From contig CBDETG010000081.1 in the NCBI GenBank assembly GCA_965242745.1, forward strand, positions 1 through 11,762: a stretch of 11,762 bases of DNA. The letters are read 5' to 3'. Position 1 is the first letter of the stretch. Every line of letters begins with the position of its first letter. The translations under genes were made by a program, and so were the position numbers. The notes beneath the pieces are model-generated. The model searched no databases. It saw only the letters and a program-made list of their open reading frames with translations, and was not told the origin of the DNA. Shown one piece after another: positions 5,862-11,762 of this stretch. The stretch comes from JABAAI01 sp965242745. Its GTDB lineage: Bacteria > Spirochaetota > Leptospiria > Leptospirales > Leptonemataceae.

Positions 5862-6629
5862 ATGAAACAAATCACCACTTTTTTATGTATGCTTGTAATG
5901 CTGAGCTGCTTTGCCTGCGCCAGCGATGGCAAGGATGGAGCTGCTGGACCTGCCGGCGCTGAGGGCAAGGATGGCAGAGACGGCGTTGATGGCAGAGATG
6001 GCGCTGACGGCTGGCTTAGCAACGTTCTGGAGTGCGCAGCAGGCGATTATGACAGCAATGGCGACGGACGCCGTGACTTTTCTATAGATTGCTACAGCAA
6101 TGGCAATCGCAAGACAAGGATCAGCTACCTTGACGACGGTGTCACAAAAGACGAGGAATACGCCTACTATGAAAACGAAGGCCAGATCAGGACAAAGATA
6201 TTCTACCGAAGCGACGGTACAAAAGACGAGGAATACGCCTACTACGAAAACAAAGGCAAGCTCAGGACACAGATATTCTACCACCCCGACGGCATGACAA
6301 AAAACAAAGAATACATCTACTACGAAAGCAATGGGGCGCGCAAGGCAACAATATACTACAGAAGCAACGGCATAAAATACCGTGAAATCACTTACTCTGA
6401 AAACAGCAGTGGCAGGATAGACATATACTACCACCCCGAAGGCACAAAATCCCGTGAACAAATCTACTACGAAAGCAACGGCAATCTGAAGACATCAATA
6501 TACTACAACAGCGACGGAACAAAATACGACGGTCACCCTCTCTGCTACAAAGCCGACGGCAAAACTAAAGAAAGCTGCACGCAGGCAAAATACGGCTGCA
6601 CCAGCGCAAGCATCACGTGCATAAACTAA
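5862..6629 (+). CDS. Exported MORN_2-like repeat protein with collagen-like linker (member 6)
   Basis: 255 aa, near twin of the gene at 4720. From the WLSNVLEC block to CIN the two are almost the same. Differences seen are GRDG for GIDG in the collagen part, ENKGKLRTQIFYHPDG for ESNGKLRTKIFYRSDG in the third repeat, one Thr codon fewer, and KYGC for KHGC in the tail. The signal peptide differs more (MLVMLSCFACASDG) and restores both cysteines, so the 5' end has a separate history from the rest. The loop DSNGDGRRDF is kept. The changes in the third repeat are clustered, more like a conversion patch than scattered drift. Function unknown. Confidence 0.93.
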   Translation: MKQITTFLCMLVMLSCFACASDGKDGAAGPAGAEGKDGRDGVDGRDGADGWLSNVLECAAGDYDSNGDGRRDFSIDCYSNGNRKTRISYLDDGVTKDEEYAYYENEGQIRTKIFYRSDGTKDEEYAYYENKGKLRTQIFYHPDGMTKNKEYIYYESNGARKATIYYRSNGIKYREITYSENSSGRIDIYYHPEGTKSREQIYYESNGNLKTSIYYNSDGTKYDGHPLCYKADGKTKESCTQAKYGCTSASITCIN

Positions 6630-6769
6630 GGCACTCTGCCTCGTTGTTCGTCTTGCTTAGCTGCATCAGCAAATACAGGCAGGTTTTTTGCAAAAAAACA
6701 AGTGAAAACAGTTTTTTCTCGCTCAAGTTGCCTAAAAAATACCCTGTAAATGTTAAAGGAGTTTAGAAA

Positions 6770-6934
6770 ATGAAACAAATCACCACTTTTTTATGTATGC
6801 TTGCGATGCTGAGCTGCCTTAGTTGCGCAAGTGAGGGCAAGGATGGAGCCGCTGGTGGCCCTCAGCCTCGTTGTTCGTCTTGCTTAGTTGCATCAGCAAA
6901 TAGGGGCTGGCAATTTTGCAAAAAAATCAGGTAA
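6770..6934 (+). CDS. Mini-cassette 6: signal peptide fused to family 3' flank (54 aa)
   Basis: The usual fusion at 6857; the ORF reads PRCSSCLVASANRGWQFCKK and stops at TAA 6932. GGCAATTTTGC replaces the usual GGCTTTTTTGC, giving WQF rather than WLF; the same change is in the next unit, so these two share recent ancestry. A type A leader precedes it. Coding status uncertain. Confidence 0.45.
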   Translation: MKQITTFLCMLAMLSCLSCASEGKDGAAGGPQPRCSSCLVASANRGWQFCKKIR

Positions 6935-6998
6935 AAACAGTTTTTTTTGCTTCAGATGCGTAAAAAAATACCCTGTAAATGTTAAAGGAGCTTAAGAA

Positions 6999-7193
6999 AT
7001 GAAACAAATCACCACTTTTTTATCTATACTTGTAATGCTGAGCTGCCTTAGCTGCGCAAGTGAGGGCAAGGATGGAGCCGCTGGTGGCCCTCAGCCTCGT
7101 TGTTCGTCTTGCTTGGTTGCATCAGCAAATAGGGGCTGGCAATTTTGCAAAAAAATCAGGCAAAAACAGTTTTTTCTCACTCAAGTTGCCTAA
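6999..7193 (+). CDS. Mini-cassette 7: readthrough form, 64 aa
   Basis: The same fusion at 7086, but the usual stop TAA of AGG-TAA is CAA here, so the frame continues through the leader (QKQFFLTQVA) to TAA 7191. Spacing to the next start is still 229 bp, so only a substitution is involved. The extension is leader sequence and shows no sign of a domain. It lies immediately before the complete gene at 7228. Confidence 0.45.
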   Translation: MKQITTFLSILVMLSCLSCASEGKDGAAGGPQPRCSSCLVASANRGWQFCKKIRQKQFFLTQVA

Positions 7194-7227
7194 AAAATAC
7201 CCTGTAAATGTTAAAGGAGCTTAAAAA

Positions 7228-7848
7228 ATGAAACAAATTACCACTTTTTTATGTATGCTTGCGATGCTGAGCTGCCTTAGCTGCGCAAATGATGGCAAGG
7301 ATGGACCTGCCGGCGCCGAGGGCAGAGCTGGCGCTGATGGCAAGGCTGGCGCTGATGGCAGGAATGGCAATGACGGCTGGGTTAACAACGTTATTGAGTG
7401 CGCAGCAGGCGATTATGACAGCAATAGAGATGGCGTCCGTGACTTTTCTATAGAGTGCCACAACAACGGCAATCGCAAGTCAAAGATCAGCTACCTTGAC
7501 GACGGCGTGAAAAAAAGCACTAAGCGCACATTTTACGAAAGTAACAGCAAGCTGAAGACATTGATATACTACTTTAACGACGGCGTGACAAAAAACGTTG
7601 AAATCACATTTTACGAAAGCAACGGCAATCGGAAGGCATTGATATACTACAGAAGCGACGGCGTGACAAGATACAGTGAGCGCACTTACTACGAAAACGG
7701 CAAGCTGAAAACACGCATATTCCGCAAACTCGACGGCACAAAATACGACGGCTATCCTGAGTGCTACAAAGACGACGGCAAAACTAAAGAAAGCTGCACG
7801 CAGGCAAAATATGGCTGCACCAGAGCAAGTGACACGTGCATAAACTAA
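7228..7848 (+). CDS. Exported MORN_2-like repeat protein with collagen-like linker (member 7)
   Basis: 206 aa. The collagen-like part differs from its neighbours: GKD GPA GAE GRA GAD GKA GAD GRN GND GWV, with fewer acidic triplets. The loop DSNRDGVRDF and the following HNNGNRK are encoded by DNA almost identical to that of the gene at 1168, although the surrounding parts match other members, a clear mosaic. There are four repeats (for example FNDGVTKNVEITFYES and GKLKTRIFRKLDG). The tail ends KYGCTRASDTCIN, with Arg in place of the usual Ser, shared with the gene at 8451. AAAGGAG is 8 bases before the ATG. Probably exported with three disulphides; function unknown. Confidence 0.92.
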   Translation: MKQITTFLCMLAMLSCLSCANDGKDGPAGAEGRAGADGKAGADGRNGNDGWVNNVIECAAGDYDSNRDGVRDFSIECHNNGNRKSKISYLDDGVKKSTKRTFYESNSKLKTLIYYFNDGVTKNVEITFYESNGNRKALIYYRSDGVTRYSERTYYENGKLKTRIFRKLDGTKYDGYPECYKDDGKTKESCTQAKYGCTRASDTCIN

Positions 7849-7990
7849 GGCCCTCAGCCTCGTTTTTTGTCTTGCTTAGCTGCATCAGCAAATACAGGCA
7901 GGTTTTTTGCAAAAAAAATCAGGCAAAAACAGTTTTTTCTCGCTCAAGTTGCCTAAAAAATACCCTGTAAATTTTAAAGGAGTTTAGAAA

Positions 7991-8131
7991 ATGAAACAAA
8001 TCACCACTTTTTTATGTATGCTTGCGCTGCTGAGCTGCCTTGCCTGCGCAAGTGATGGCAAGGATGGAGCCTCTGGTGGCCCTCAGCCTCGTTGTTCGTC
8101 TTGCTTAGCTGCATCAGCAAATAGGGGCTAG
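7991..8131 (+). CDS. Mini-cassette 8: early stop, 46 aa
   Basis: Like the unit at 5633, it ends at the TAG of GGGGCTAG (8129). The signal peptide has Leu13 (LALLSC) where others have Met, and the collagen start reads GKDGASG as in the unit at 2165. Its leader reads AAATTTTAAAGGAG, losing the upstream ATG that opens the overlapping seven-codon frame elsewhere. Coding status uncertain. Confidence 0.42.
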   Translation: MKQITTFLCMLALLSCLACASDGKDGASGGPQPRCSSCLAASANRG

Positions 8132-8219
8132 CTTTTTTGCAAAAAAATCAGGCAAAAACAGTTTTTTCTCGCTCAAGTTGCCTAAAAAATACCCTGTAAA
8201 TGTTAAAGGAGCTTAAAAA

Positions 8220-8447
8220 ATGAAACAAATCACCACTTTTTTATGTATGCTTGCGATGCTGAGCTGCCTTAGCTGCGCAAATGAAGGCAAGGATGGAGCC
8301 GCTGGTGGCCCTCAGCCTCGTTGTTCGTCTTGCTTAGCTGCATCAGCAAATAGGGGCTGGCTTTTTTGCAAAAAAAAATCAGGTAAAAACAGTTTTTTTT
8401 GCTTCAGCTGCGTAAAAAAATACCCTGTAAATGTTAAAGGAGCTTAA
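8220..8447 (+). CDS. Mini-cassette 9: frameshifted by poly-A expansion, 75 aa
   Basis: Fusion at 8307, then PRCSSCLAASANRGWLFCKK. The A run after TTTTTTGC has nine bases rather than seven, so the frame shifts past the usual TAA and reads the leader (ending VKKYPVNVKGA) to TAA 8445, three bases before the ATG of the complete gene at 8451. The end matches that of the unit at 3732 because both fall into the same leader frame. The homopolymer change resembles slipped-strand mutation; whether it switches in cells is unknown. Confidence 0.45.
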   Translation: MKQITTFLCMLAMLSCLSCANEGKDGAAGGPQPRCSSCLAASANRGWLFCKKKSGKNSFFCFSCVKKYPVNVKGA

Positions 8448-8450
8448 GAA

Positions 8451-9224
8451 ATGAAACAAATCACCACTTTTTTATGTATGCTTGCGATGCTGAGCTGCCT
8501 TAGTTGCGCAAGTGAGGGCAAGGATGGACCTGCCGGCGCTGACGGCACGAACGGCAGAGACGGCGCTGACGGCATAGATGGCTCTGACGGTAAGGATGGC
8601 AGGGACGGCAGGGACGGTGGGCTTGTCAACGCCATTGAGTGCGTAGCTGGCGATTATGACAGCGATAGCGACGGGTGGCGTGACTTTTCTATAGAGTGCT
8701 ACAGCAACGGCAATCGGAAGAAAAAGACACGCTACCAAAACGACGGCATGACAAAAGTCGAGGCGTACACTTATTATGAAAGCAATGGCAATCGCAAGAC
8801 ATGGATAGACTACTATGAATACGGCGGGAAAAAACGCTCTGAGTACACATTTTACGAAAACGACAATCTGAAAACACGGATGGGGTATCACGACAACGGT
8901 ACAAAATCTGTTGAAAGCACCTCCTATGAAAACGGCAATACCAAGGCATGGATATCATACTCATACAACGGCACAAAATCTAGTGAAGGCACTTACTACG
9001 AAAACGGCCATCAAAAGACATGGATAAACTACTTCGACACGGGTATAAAATTCGTTGAAGGCACCTACTACGAAAATGGCAATCTAAGGACGTGGATAGT
9101 AAACCACAACGACGGCAGCAGATTCGTAGGGGCTCGCTGCTACCAAGACGACGGCAGAACTACCGAGACCTGCACGCAGGCAAAATATGGCTGCACCAGA
9201 GCAAGTGACACGTGCATAAACTAA
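8451..9224 (+). CDS. Exported MORN_2-like repeat protein with collagen-like linker (member 8)
   Basis: 257 aa. It has the longest collagen-like part, about twelve triplets (GKD GPA GAD GTN GRD GAD GID GSD GKD GRD GRD GGL), followed by C-flanked DSDSDGWRDF. The six repeats are the most regular match to the MORN_2 pattern: the last four are short units of about 23 aa in the form YENGxxKTWIxYxxNGTK, with EN-G in place of ES-NG. This suggests amplification of one local unit. The tail is RCYQDDGRTTETC, KYGC, TCIN. Type B leader, AAAGGAG 8 bases before the ATG. It follows the poly-A-shifted mini-cassette by 3 bases. Function unknown. Confidence 0.93.
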   Translation: MKQITTFLCMLAMLSCLSCASEGKDGPAGADGTNGRDGADGIDGSDGKDGRDGRDGGLVNAIECVAGDYDSDSDGWRDFSIECYSNGNRKKKTRYQNDGMTKVEAYTYYESNGNRKTWIDYYEYGGKKRSEYTFYENDNLKTRMGYHDNGTKSVESTSYENGNTKAWISYSYNGTKSSEGTYYENGHQKTWINYFDTGIKFVEGTYYENGNLRTWIVNHNDGSRFVGARCYQDDGRTTETCTQAKYGCTRASDTCIN

Positions 9225-9364
9225 GGCCCTCAGCCTTGTTGTTCGTCTTGCTTAGTTGCATCAGCAAATAGGGGCTGGCTTTGTTGAAAAAAAACAAGTG
9301 AAAACAGTTTTTTTTGCTTCAGCTGCCTAAAAAAATACCCTGTAAATATGAAAGGAGCTTAAGA

Positions 9365-10132
9365 ATGAAACAAATCACCACTTTTTTATGTATGCTTGTA
9401 ATGCTGAGCTGCCTTGCCTGCGCAAGTGATGGCAAGGACGGACCTGCCGGCGCTGAGGGCAAGGACGGCAGAGATGGCGTTGACGGCAGAGATGGCGCCG
9501 ACGGTAAGGATGGCAGGGACGGCGGGCTTGCCAACGTCATGGAGTGCATAGCAGGCGATTATGACAGCGATAGTGACGGCCGCCGTAACTTTTCTATAGA
9601 GTGCTACAGCAATGGCCAGCGCAAGGTAAGGATCGACTACCTTGAAAACGGCATAACAAAAGACAAGGAATACACCTACTACGAAAGCAACGGCAATCCG
9701 AAGACTTATGTAAACTACTACTCTGGCGGCGCAAAATCTTACCCCAATATCTGCTACAAAGAGGACGGAAGCACTTATGAATCCTGCACACTGGAAAAGC
9801 ACGGCTGTGATCTGCATTATAGCTGCGCAGACCTCACTTTATACGGTGGTGGAAAGACCGACTGCATAGCCGGTGATTATGACCCAAACAAGGATACAAA
9901 AATAAATTTCAGCATAACTTGCCATAGCAATGGCGCTCGCAAGACGTATATAGTCTACGACACCAGAGGCACAAAATACTATGAAAACACCTACTACGAA
10001 AACGGCAATCTAAAGACTGCTATAGAGCACAGCATCTACCCTACATGCTACGAAGACGACGGCGAAACTCGAGAAAGCTGCACGCAGGCAAAACACGGCT
10101 GTGATGAAAACAGCAAAACGTGCATAAACTAA
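9365..10132 (+). CDS. Two-module exported repeat protein with twelve cysteines (member 9)
   Basis: 255 aa. The ATG at 9365 is preferred to the ATG at 9314 because it has AAAGGAG and begins the family leader. After eleven Gly-X-Y triplets comes a full six-Cys module: EC, loop DSDSDGRRNF, EC, two repeats, then IC, SC, GC, SC. It then starts again at GGGKTDCIAGDYD with a second loop (DPNKDTKINF, lacking the third Asp-Gly), TC, two repeats and TC, SC, GC, TC ending KTCIN. No second signal or collagen part is present. The first module tail (KHGCDLHYSC) and the second (KHGCDENSKTC) resemble each other more than other members, so an internal duplication is more likely than fusion with a neighbour. 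It is the last gene before the repeat array. Function unknown. Confidence 0.92.
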   Translation: MKQITTFLCMLVMLSCLACASDGKDGPAGAEGKDGRDGVDGRDGADGKDGRDGGLANVMECIAGDYDSDSDGRRNFSIECYSNGQRKVRIDYLENGITKDKEYTYYESNGNPKTYVNYYSGGAKSYPNICYKEDGSTYESCTLEKHGCDLHYSCADLTLYGGGKTDCIAGDYDPNKDTKINFSITCHSNGARKTYIVYDTRGTKYYENTYYENGNLKTAIEHSIYPTCYEDDGETRESCTQAKHGCDENSKTCIN

Positions 10133-10406
10133 GGCGCTCTGCCTCGTTGTTCGTCTTGCTTAGCAGCATCAGCGCCAACGCGACATAATACGGCGGCCAG
10201 ACTCCGCATATTACCACACCGCCCCCTGTCATGAAAACCACCGCTGCATTATTACAAACAACACCATGCGCCGCATATTACCACACCGCCCGCAGTCATG
10301 AAAACTAACTCTATATTATTACAACAACGCCCAGACGCCGCATACTACCACACCGCCCGCCGTCATCAAAACTAACGCCGCATTATTACAACAACGCCAG
10401 ACGCCG

Positions 10407-10840
10407 CATATTACAACCACGCCCGCAGTCATCAAAACTAACGCCCCGGCACCCAAGCGCCGCCTAATTCCATCCCCGCCCTAGTCAGCAGAGCTAACGC
10501 CCCCCTAACACAAGCGCACCCTTGCTACTACAACGCCATTTTCACCACAGCCGCCAGCATTATGTCGCGTTGGGCGCCGTCATCAAAACTAACGCCCTAT
10601 TATTACAACAACGCCATGCGCCGCATATTACCACACCGCCCGCCGTCATCAAAACTAACGCCCCGGCACCCAAGCGCCGCCTAATTCCATCCCCGCCCTA
10701 GTCAGCAGAGCTAACGCCCCCCTAACACAAGCGCACCCTTGCTACTACAACGCCATTTTCACCACAGCCGCCAGCATTATGTCGCGTTGGGCGCCGTCAT
10801 CAAAACTAACGCCCTATTATTACAACAACGCCATGCGCCG
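10407..10840 (+). repeat. Two 217-bp composite units inside the array
   Basis: Units 10407-10623 and 10624-10840 are nearly identical and each equal a 66-bp unit with about 150 bp added. The added part carries CCGGCACCCAAGCGCCGCC, TAATTCCATCCCCGCCC, TAGTCAGCAGAGC and an inverted piece CAGCATTATGTCGCGTTGG, which is the reverse complement of the array-start motif CCAACGCGACATAAT(A) at 10175. GTCATCAAAACTAACGCC flanks the insert on both sides, as if it arose by duplication at that motif. Confidence 0.88.
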
Positions 10841-11129
10841 CATATTACAACACCGCCCCCTGTCATGAAAACCAACTCTACATTATTACAACAACGCCCA
10901 GACGCCGCATATTACCACACCGCCCGCAGTCATCAAAACTAACGCTGCATTATTACAACAACGCCCAGACGCCGCATATTACCACACCGCCCGCCTCTAT
11001 TAAAACCAACTCCGCATTATTACAACAACACCATGCGCCGCATATTACAACCACGCCCGCCCGTCATCAAAACTAACGCCCCGGCACCCAAGCGCCGCCT
11101 AATTCCATCCCCGCCCTAGTCAGCAGAGC
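10701..11129 (+). repeat. Left arm of a 429-bp inverted repeat
   Basis: Position p here matches the reverse complement at 22463 minus p, so 10701-11129 pairs with 11334-11762, with 204 bases between. The match stops at 11130/11333. On the outer side it reaches the window end, so the full arm is probably longer than seen. Predicted frames 10739-10942 and 11521-11724 (opposite strands, TTG start, same peptide) arise from this symmetry. Confidence 0.9.
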
Positions 11130-11185
11130 GGGCGGGGATGGAATTAGGCGGCGCTTGGGTGCCGGGGCGTTAGTTTTGATGACGG
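11061..11185. repeat. Perfect 56-bp inverted repeat with 13-base loop
   Basis: Left arm 11061-11116 and right arm 11130-11185 are exact reverse complements, and the loop is TAGTCAGCAGAGC. The arms contain CCGGCACCCAAGCGCCGCC and TAATTCCATCCCCGCCC. GC-rich arms of this length could extrude a cruciform. The first mismatch is at 11060/11186. Beyond it the right side continues as the reverse complement of the 217-bp unit (11130-11400 against about 10428-10698), not of the immediate left neighbour. Confidence 0.92.
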
Positions 11186-11333
11186 CGGGCGGTGTGGTAA
11201 TATGCGGCGCATGGCGTTGTTGTAATAATAGGGCGTTAGTTTTGATGACGGCGCCCAACGCGACATAATGCTGGCGGCTGTGGTGAAAATGGCGTTGTAG
11301 TAGCAAGGGTGCGCTTGTGTTAGGGGGGCGTTA

Positions 11334-11762
11334 GCTCTGCTGACTAGGGCGGGGATGGAATTAGGCGGCGCTTGGGTGCCGGGGCGTTAGTTTTGATGAC
11401 GGGCGGGCGTGGTTGTAATATGCGGCGCATGGTGTTGTTGTAATAATGCGGAGTTGGTTTTAATAGAGGCGGGCGGTGTGGTAATATGCGGCGTCTGGGC
11501 GTTGTTGTAATAATGCAGCGTTAGTTTTGATGACTGCGGGCGGTGTGGTAATATGCGGCGTCTGGGCGTTGTTGTAATAATGTAGAGTTGGTTTTCATGA
11601 CAGGGGGCGGTGTTGTAATATGCGGCGCATGGCGTTGTTGTAATAATAGGGCGTTAGTTTTGATGACGGCGCCCAACGCGACATAATGCTGGCGGCTGTG
11701 GTGAAAATGGCGTTGTAGTAGCAAGGGTGCGCTTGTGTTAGGGGGGCGTTAGCTCTGCTGAC
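11334..11762 (-). repeat. Right arm of the 429-bp inverted repeat
   Basis: Reverse complement of 10701-11129, ending at the window edge with GTTAGCTCTGCTGAC. It contains the 66-67 bp units read on the minus strand (GTGGTAATATGCGGCG, TAATAATGCAGCG). No coding potential is credible. The element between the arms, 11130-11333, is an inverted piece of the 217-bp composite unit. Confidence 0.9.

Larger units (their letters stand above)
6770..7227 (+). repeat. Two tandem 229-bp mini-cassette units
   Basis: ATGs at 6770, 6999 and 7228 are exactly 229 bp apart; the third opens a complete gene. The two units share GGCAATTTTGC but have different leader types (A then B), so they are not a simple copy of one another. 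Confidence 0.9.
7991..8450 (+). repeat. Two tandem mini-cassette units (229 and 231 bp)
   Basis: Starts at 7991, 8220 and 8451. The second spacing is 231 because the A run after TTTTTTGC is nine long instead of seven. The third start opens a complete gene. Confidence 0.9.
10175..11129 (+). repeat. Array of 66-67 bp tandem repeats
   Basis: Units start with CATATTAC (or CATACTAC) at 10207, 10274, 10341, 10407, 10624, 10841, 10908, 10975 and 11041. Spacings are 67, 67, 66, 217, 217, 67, 67 and 66. A typical unit reads CATATTACCACACCGCCC, GCAGTCATCAAAACTAACGC, GCATTATTACAACAACGCCC, AGACGCCG. The top strand is poor in G. The whole unit is conserved, with no variable spacers, so it is not a CRISPR array. 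No gene is evident from 10133 to 11762. The right end of this strand orientation is an abrupt inversion at 11130. Confidence 0.92.

Noticed and set aside
4958..6297. Plus-strand frames 4958-5155 and 6100-6297 inside the duplicated genes.
   Set aside because: They are out-of-frame readings of the repeat region in two nearly identical genes and have no ribosome binding site; identity follows from the duplication.
269..9817. Long minus-strand open frames opposite nearly every gene, giving hydrophobic AVAFVV-rich peptides.
   Set aside because: They are the reverse reading of the TAC-TAC-GAA-AGC-AAC-GGC repeats, whose codons contain no stop when reversed. They lack ribosome binding sites and family-like starts.
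140..10206. Integron with attC sites between cassettes.
   Set aside because: Regular intergenic repeats suggested it, but all ORFs are paralogues, no convincing GTTRRRY/RYYYAAC core pair was found and no integrase is present in the window.
10175..11129. CRISPR array.
   Set aside because: The whole 66-67 bp unit is conserved, with no unique spacers, and no cas genes are present.
10522..11724. A 67-77 aa His/Gln/Pro-rich frame with TTG start found in several copies on both strands of the array.
   Set aside because: It is a by-product of the array symmetry, has no ribosome binding site and no domain-like composition.
10133..11762. Replication origin or transposon end at the inverted repeat.
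   Set aside because: No DnaA-box cluster, replication gene, transposase or target duplication could be seen; the structure is explained by repeat inversion or artefact.

Overview
This is a bacterial window, as shown by strong AAGGAG-type ribosome binding sites 5 to 8 bases before ATG starts, no introns, and genes packed on one strand. I cannot name the species. Exported Cys-rich proteins with a lipoprotein-like leader suggest a Gram-negative host, but that is inference. There are no tRNA, rRNA, housekeeping, transposase, integrase or CRISPR genes here.

Layout. From 1 to about 10,132 the plus strand carries one gene family in tandem: the 3' end of one member (2-139) and nine complete members (248, 1168, 2852, 3960, 4720, 5862, 7228, 8451 and 9365 starts; 205-263 aa). 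Between them lie nine short relatives that I call mini-cassettes (starts 2165, 2394, 2623, 3732, 5633, 6770, 6999, 7991, 8220). Each has the same leader, ribosome binding site, signal peptide and first collagen-like triplets. It then jumps to sequence that normally lies just after a family stop codon. The mini-cassettes repeat with a period of 229 bp, with copies of 228 and 231 bp explained by single-base indels.

Protein architecture. Every complete member has (i) a signal peptide starting MKQITTFL with Cys at 16 and 19, (ii) a Gly-X-Y collagen-like stretch of 3 to 12 triplets rich in GKD, GRD and GAD, (iii) a Cys-flanked acidic loop of the form DxDxDGxxD, like an EF-hand, dockerin or thrombospondin-3 calcium site, (iv) 4 to 7 repeats of about 24-26 aa resembling the MORN_2/YwqK type (YYESNGNxKTxIxYxSDG), and (v) a Cys-rich tail ending CIN. 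The mature part holds exactly six conserved cysteines. The last gene (9365-10132) holds two copies of the six-Cys module. The proteins are probably cell-surface or secreted. Their molecular role is unknown.

The family looks actively recombining. There is a nearly identical gene pair (4720/5862), a 302-bp perfect direct repeat behind two genes, segments shared in a mosaic way, and homopolymer length changes that alter mini-cassette reading frames. I infer a paralogue array for surface variation, but no variation has been observed.

Right end. From about 10,175 to the window end there is no convincing gene. The region is an array of 66-67 bp repeats, two of them enlarged to 217-bp units. At 11,061-11,185 there is a perfect 56-bp inverted repeat with a 13-base loop, after which the array runs on in reverse complement (429-bp arms 10,701-11,129 and 11,334-11,762). 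Single copies of the same repeat lie behind the genes ending at 1911 and 3478, so the array belongs to this locus. The inversion may be real or an assembly or amplification artefact.
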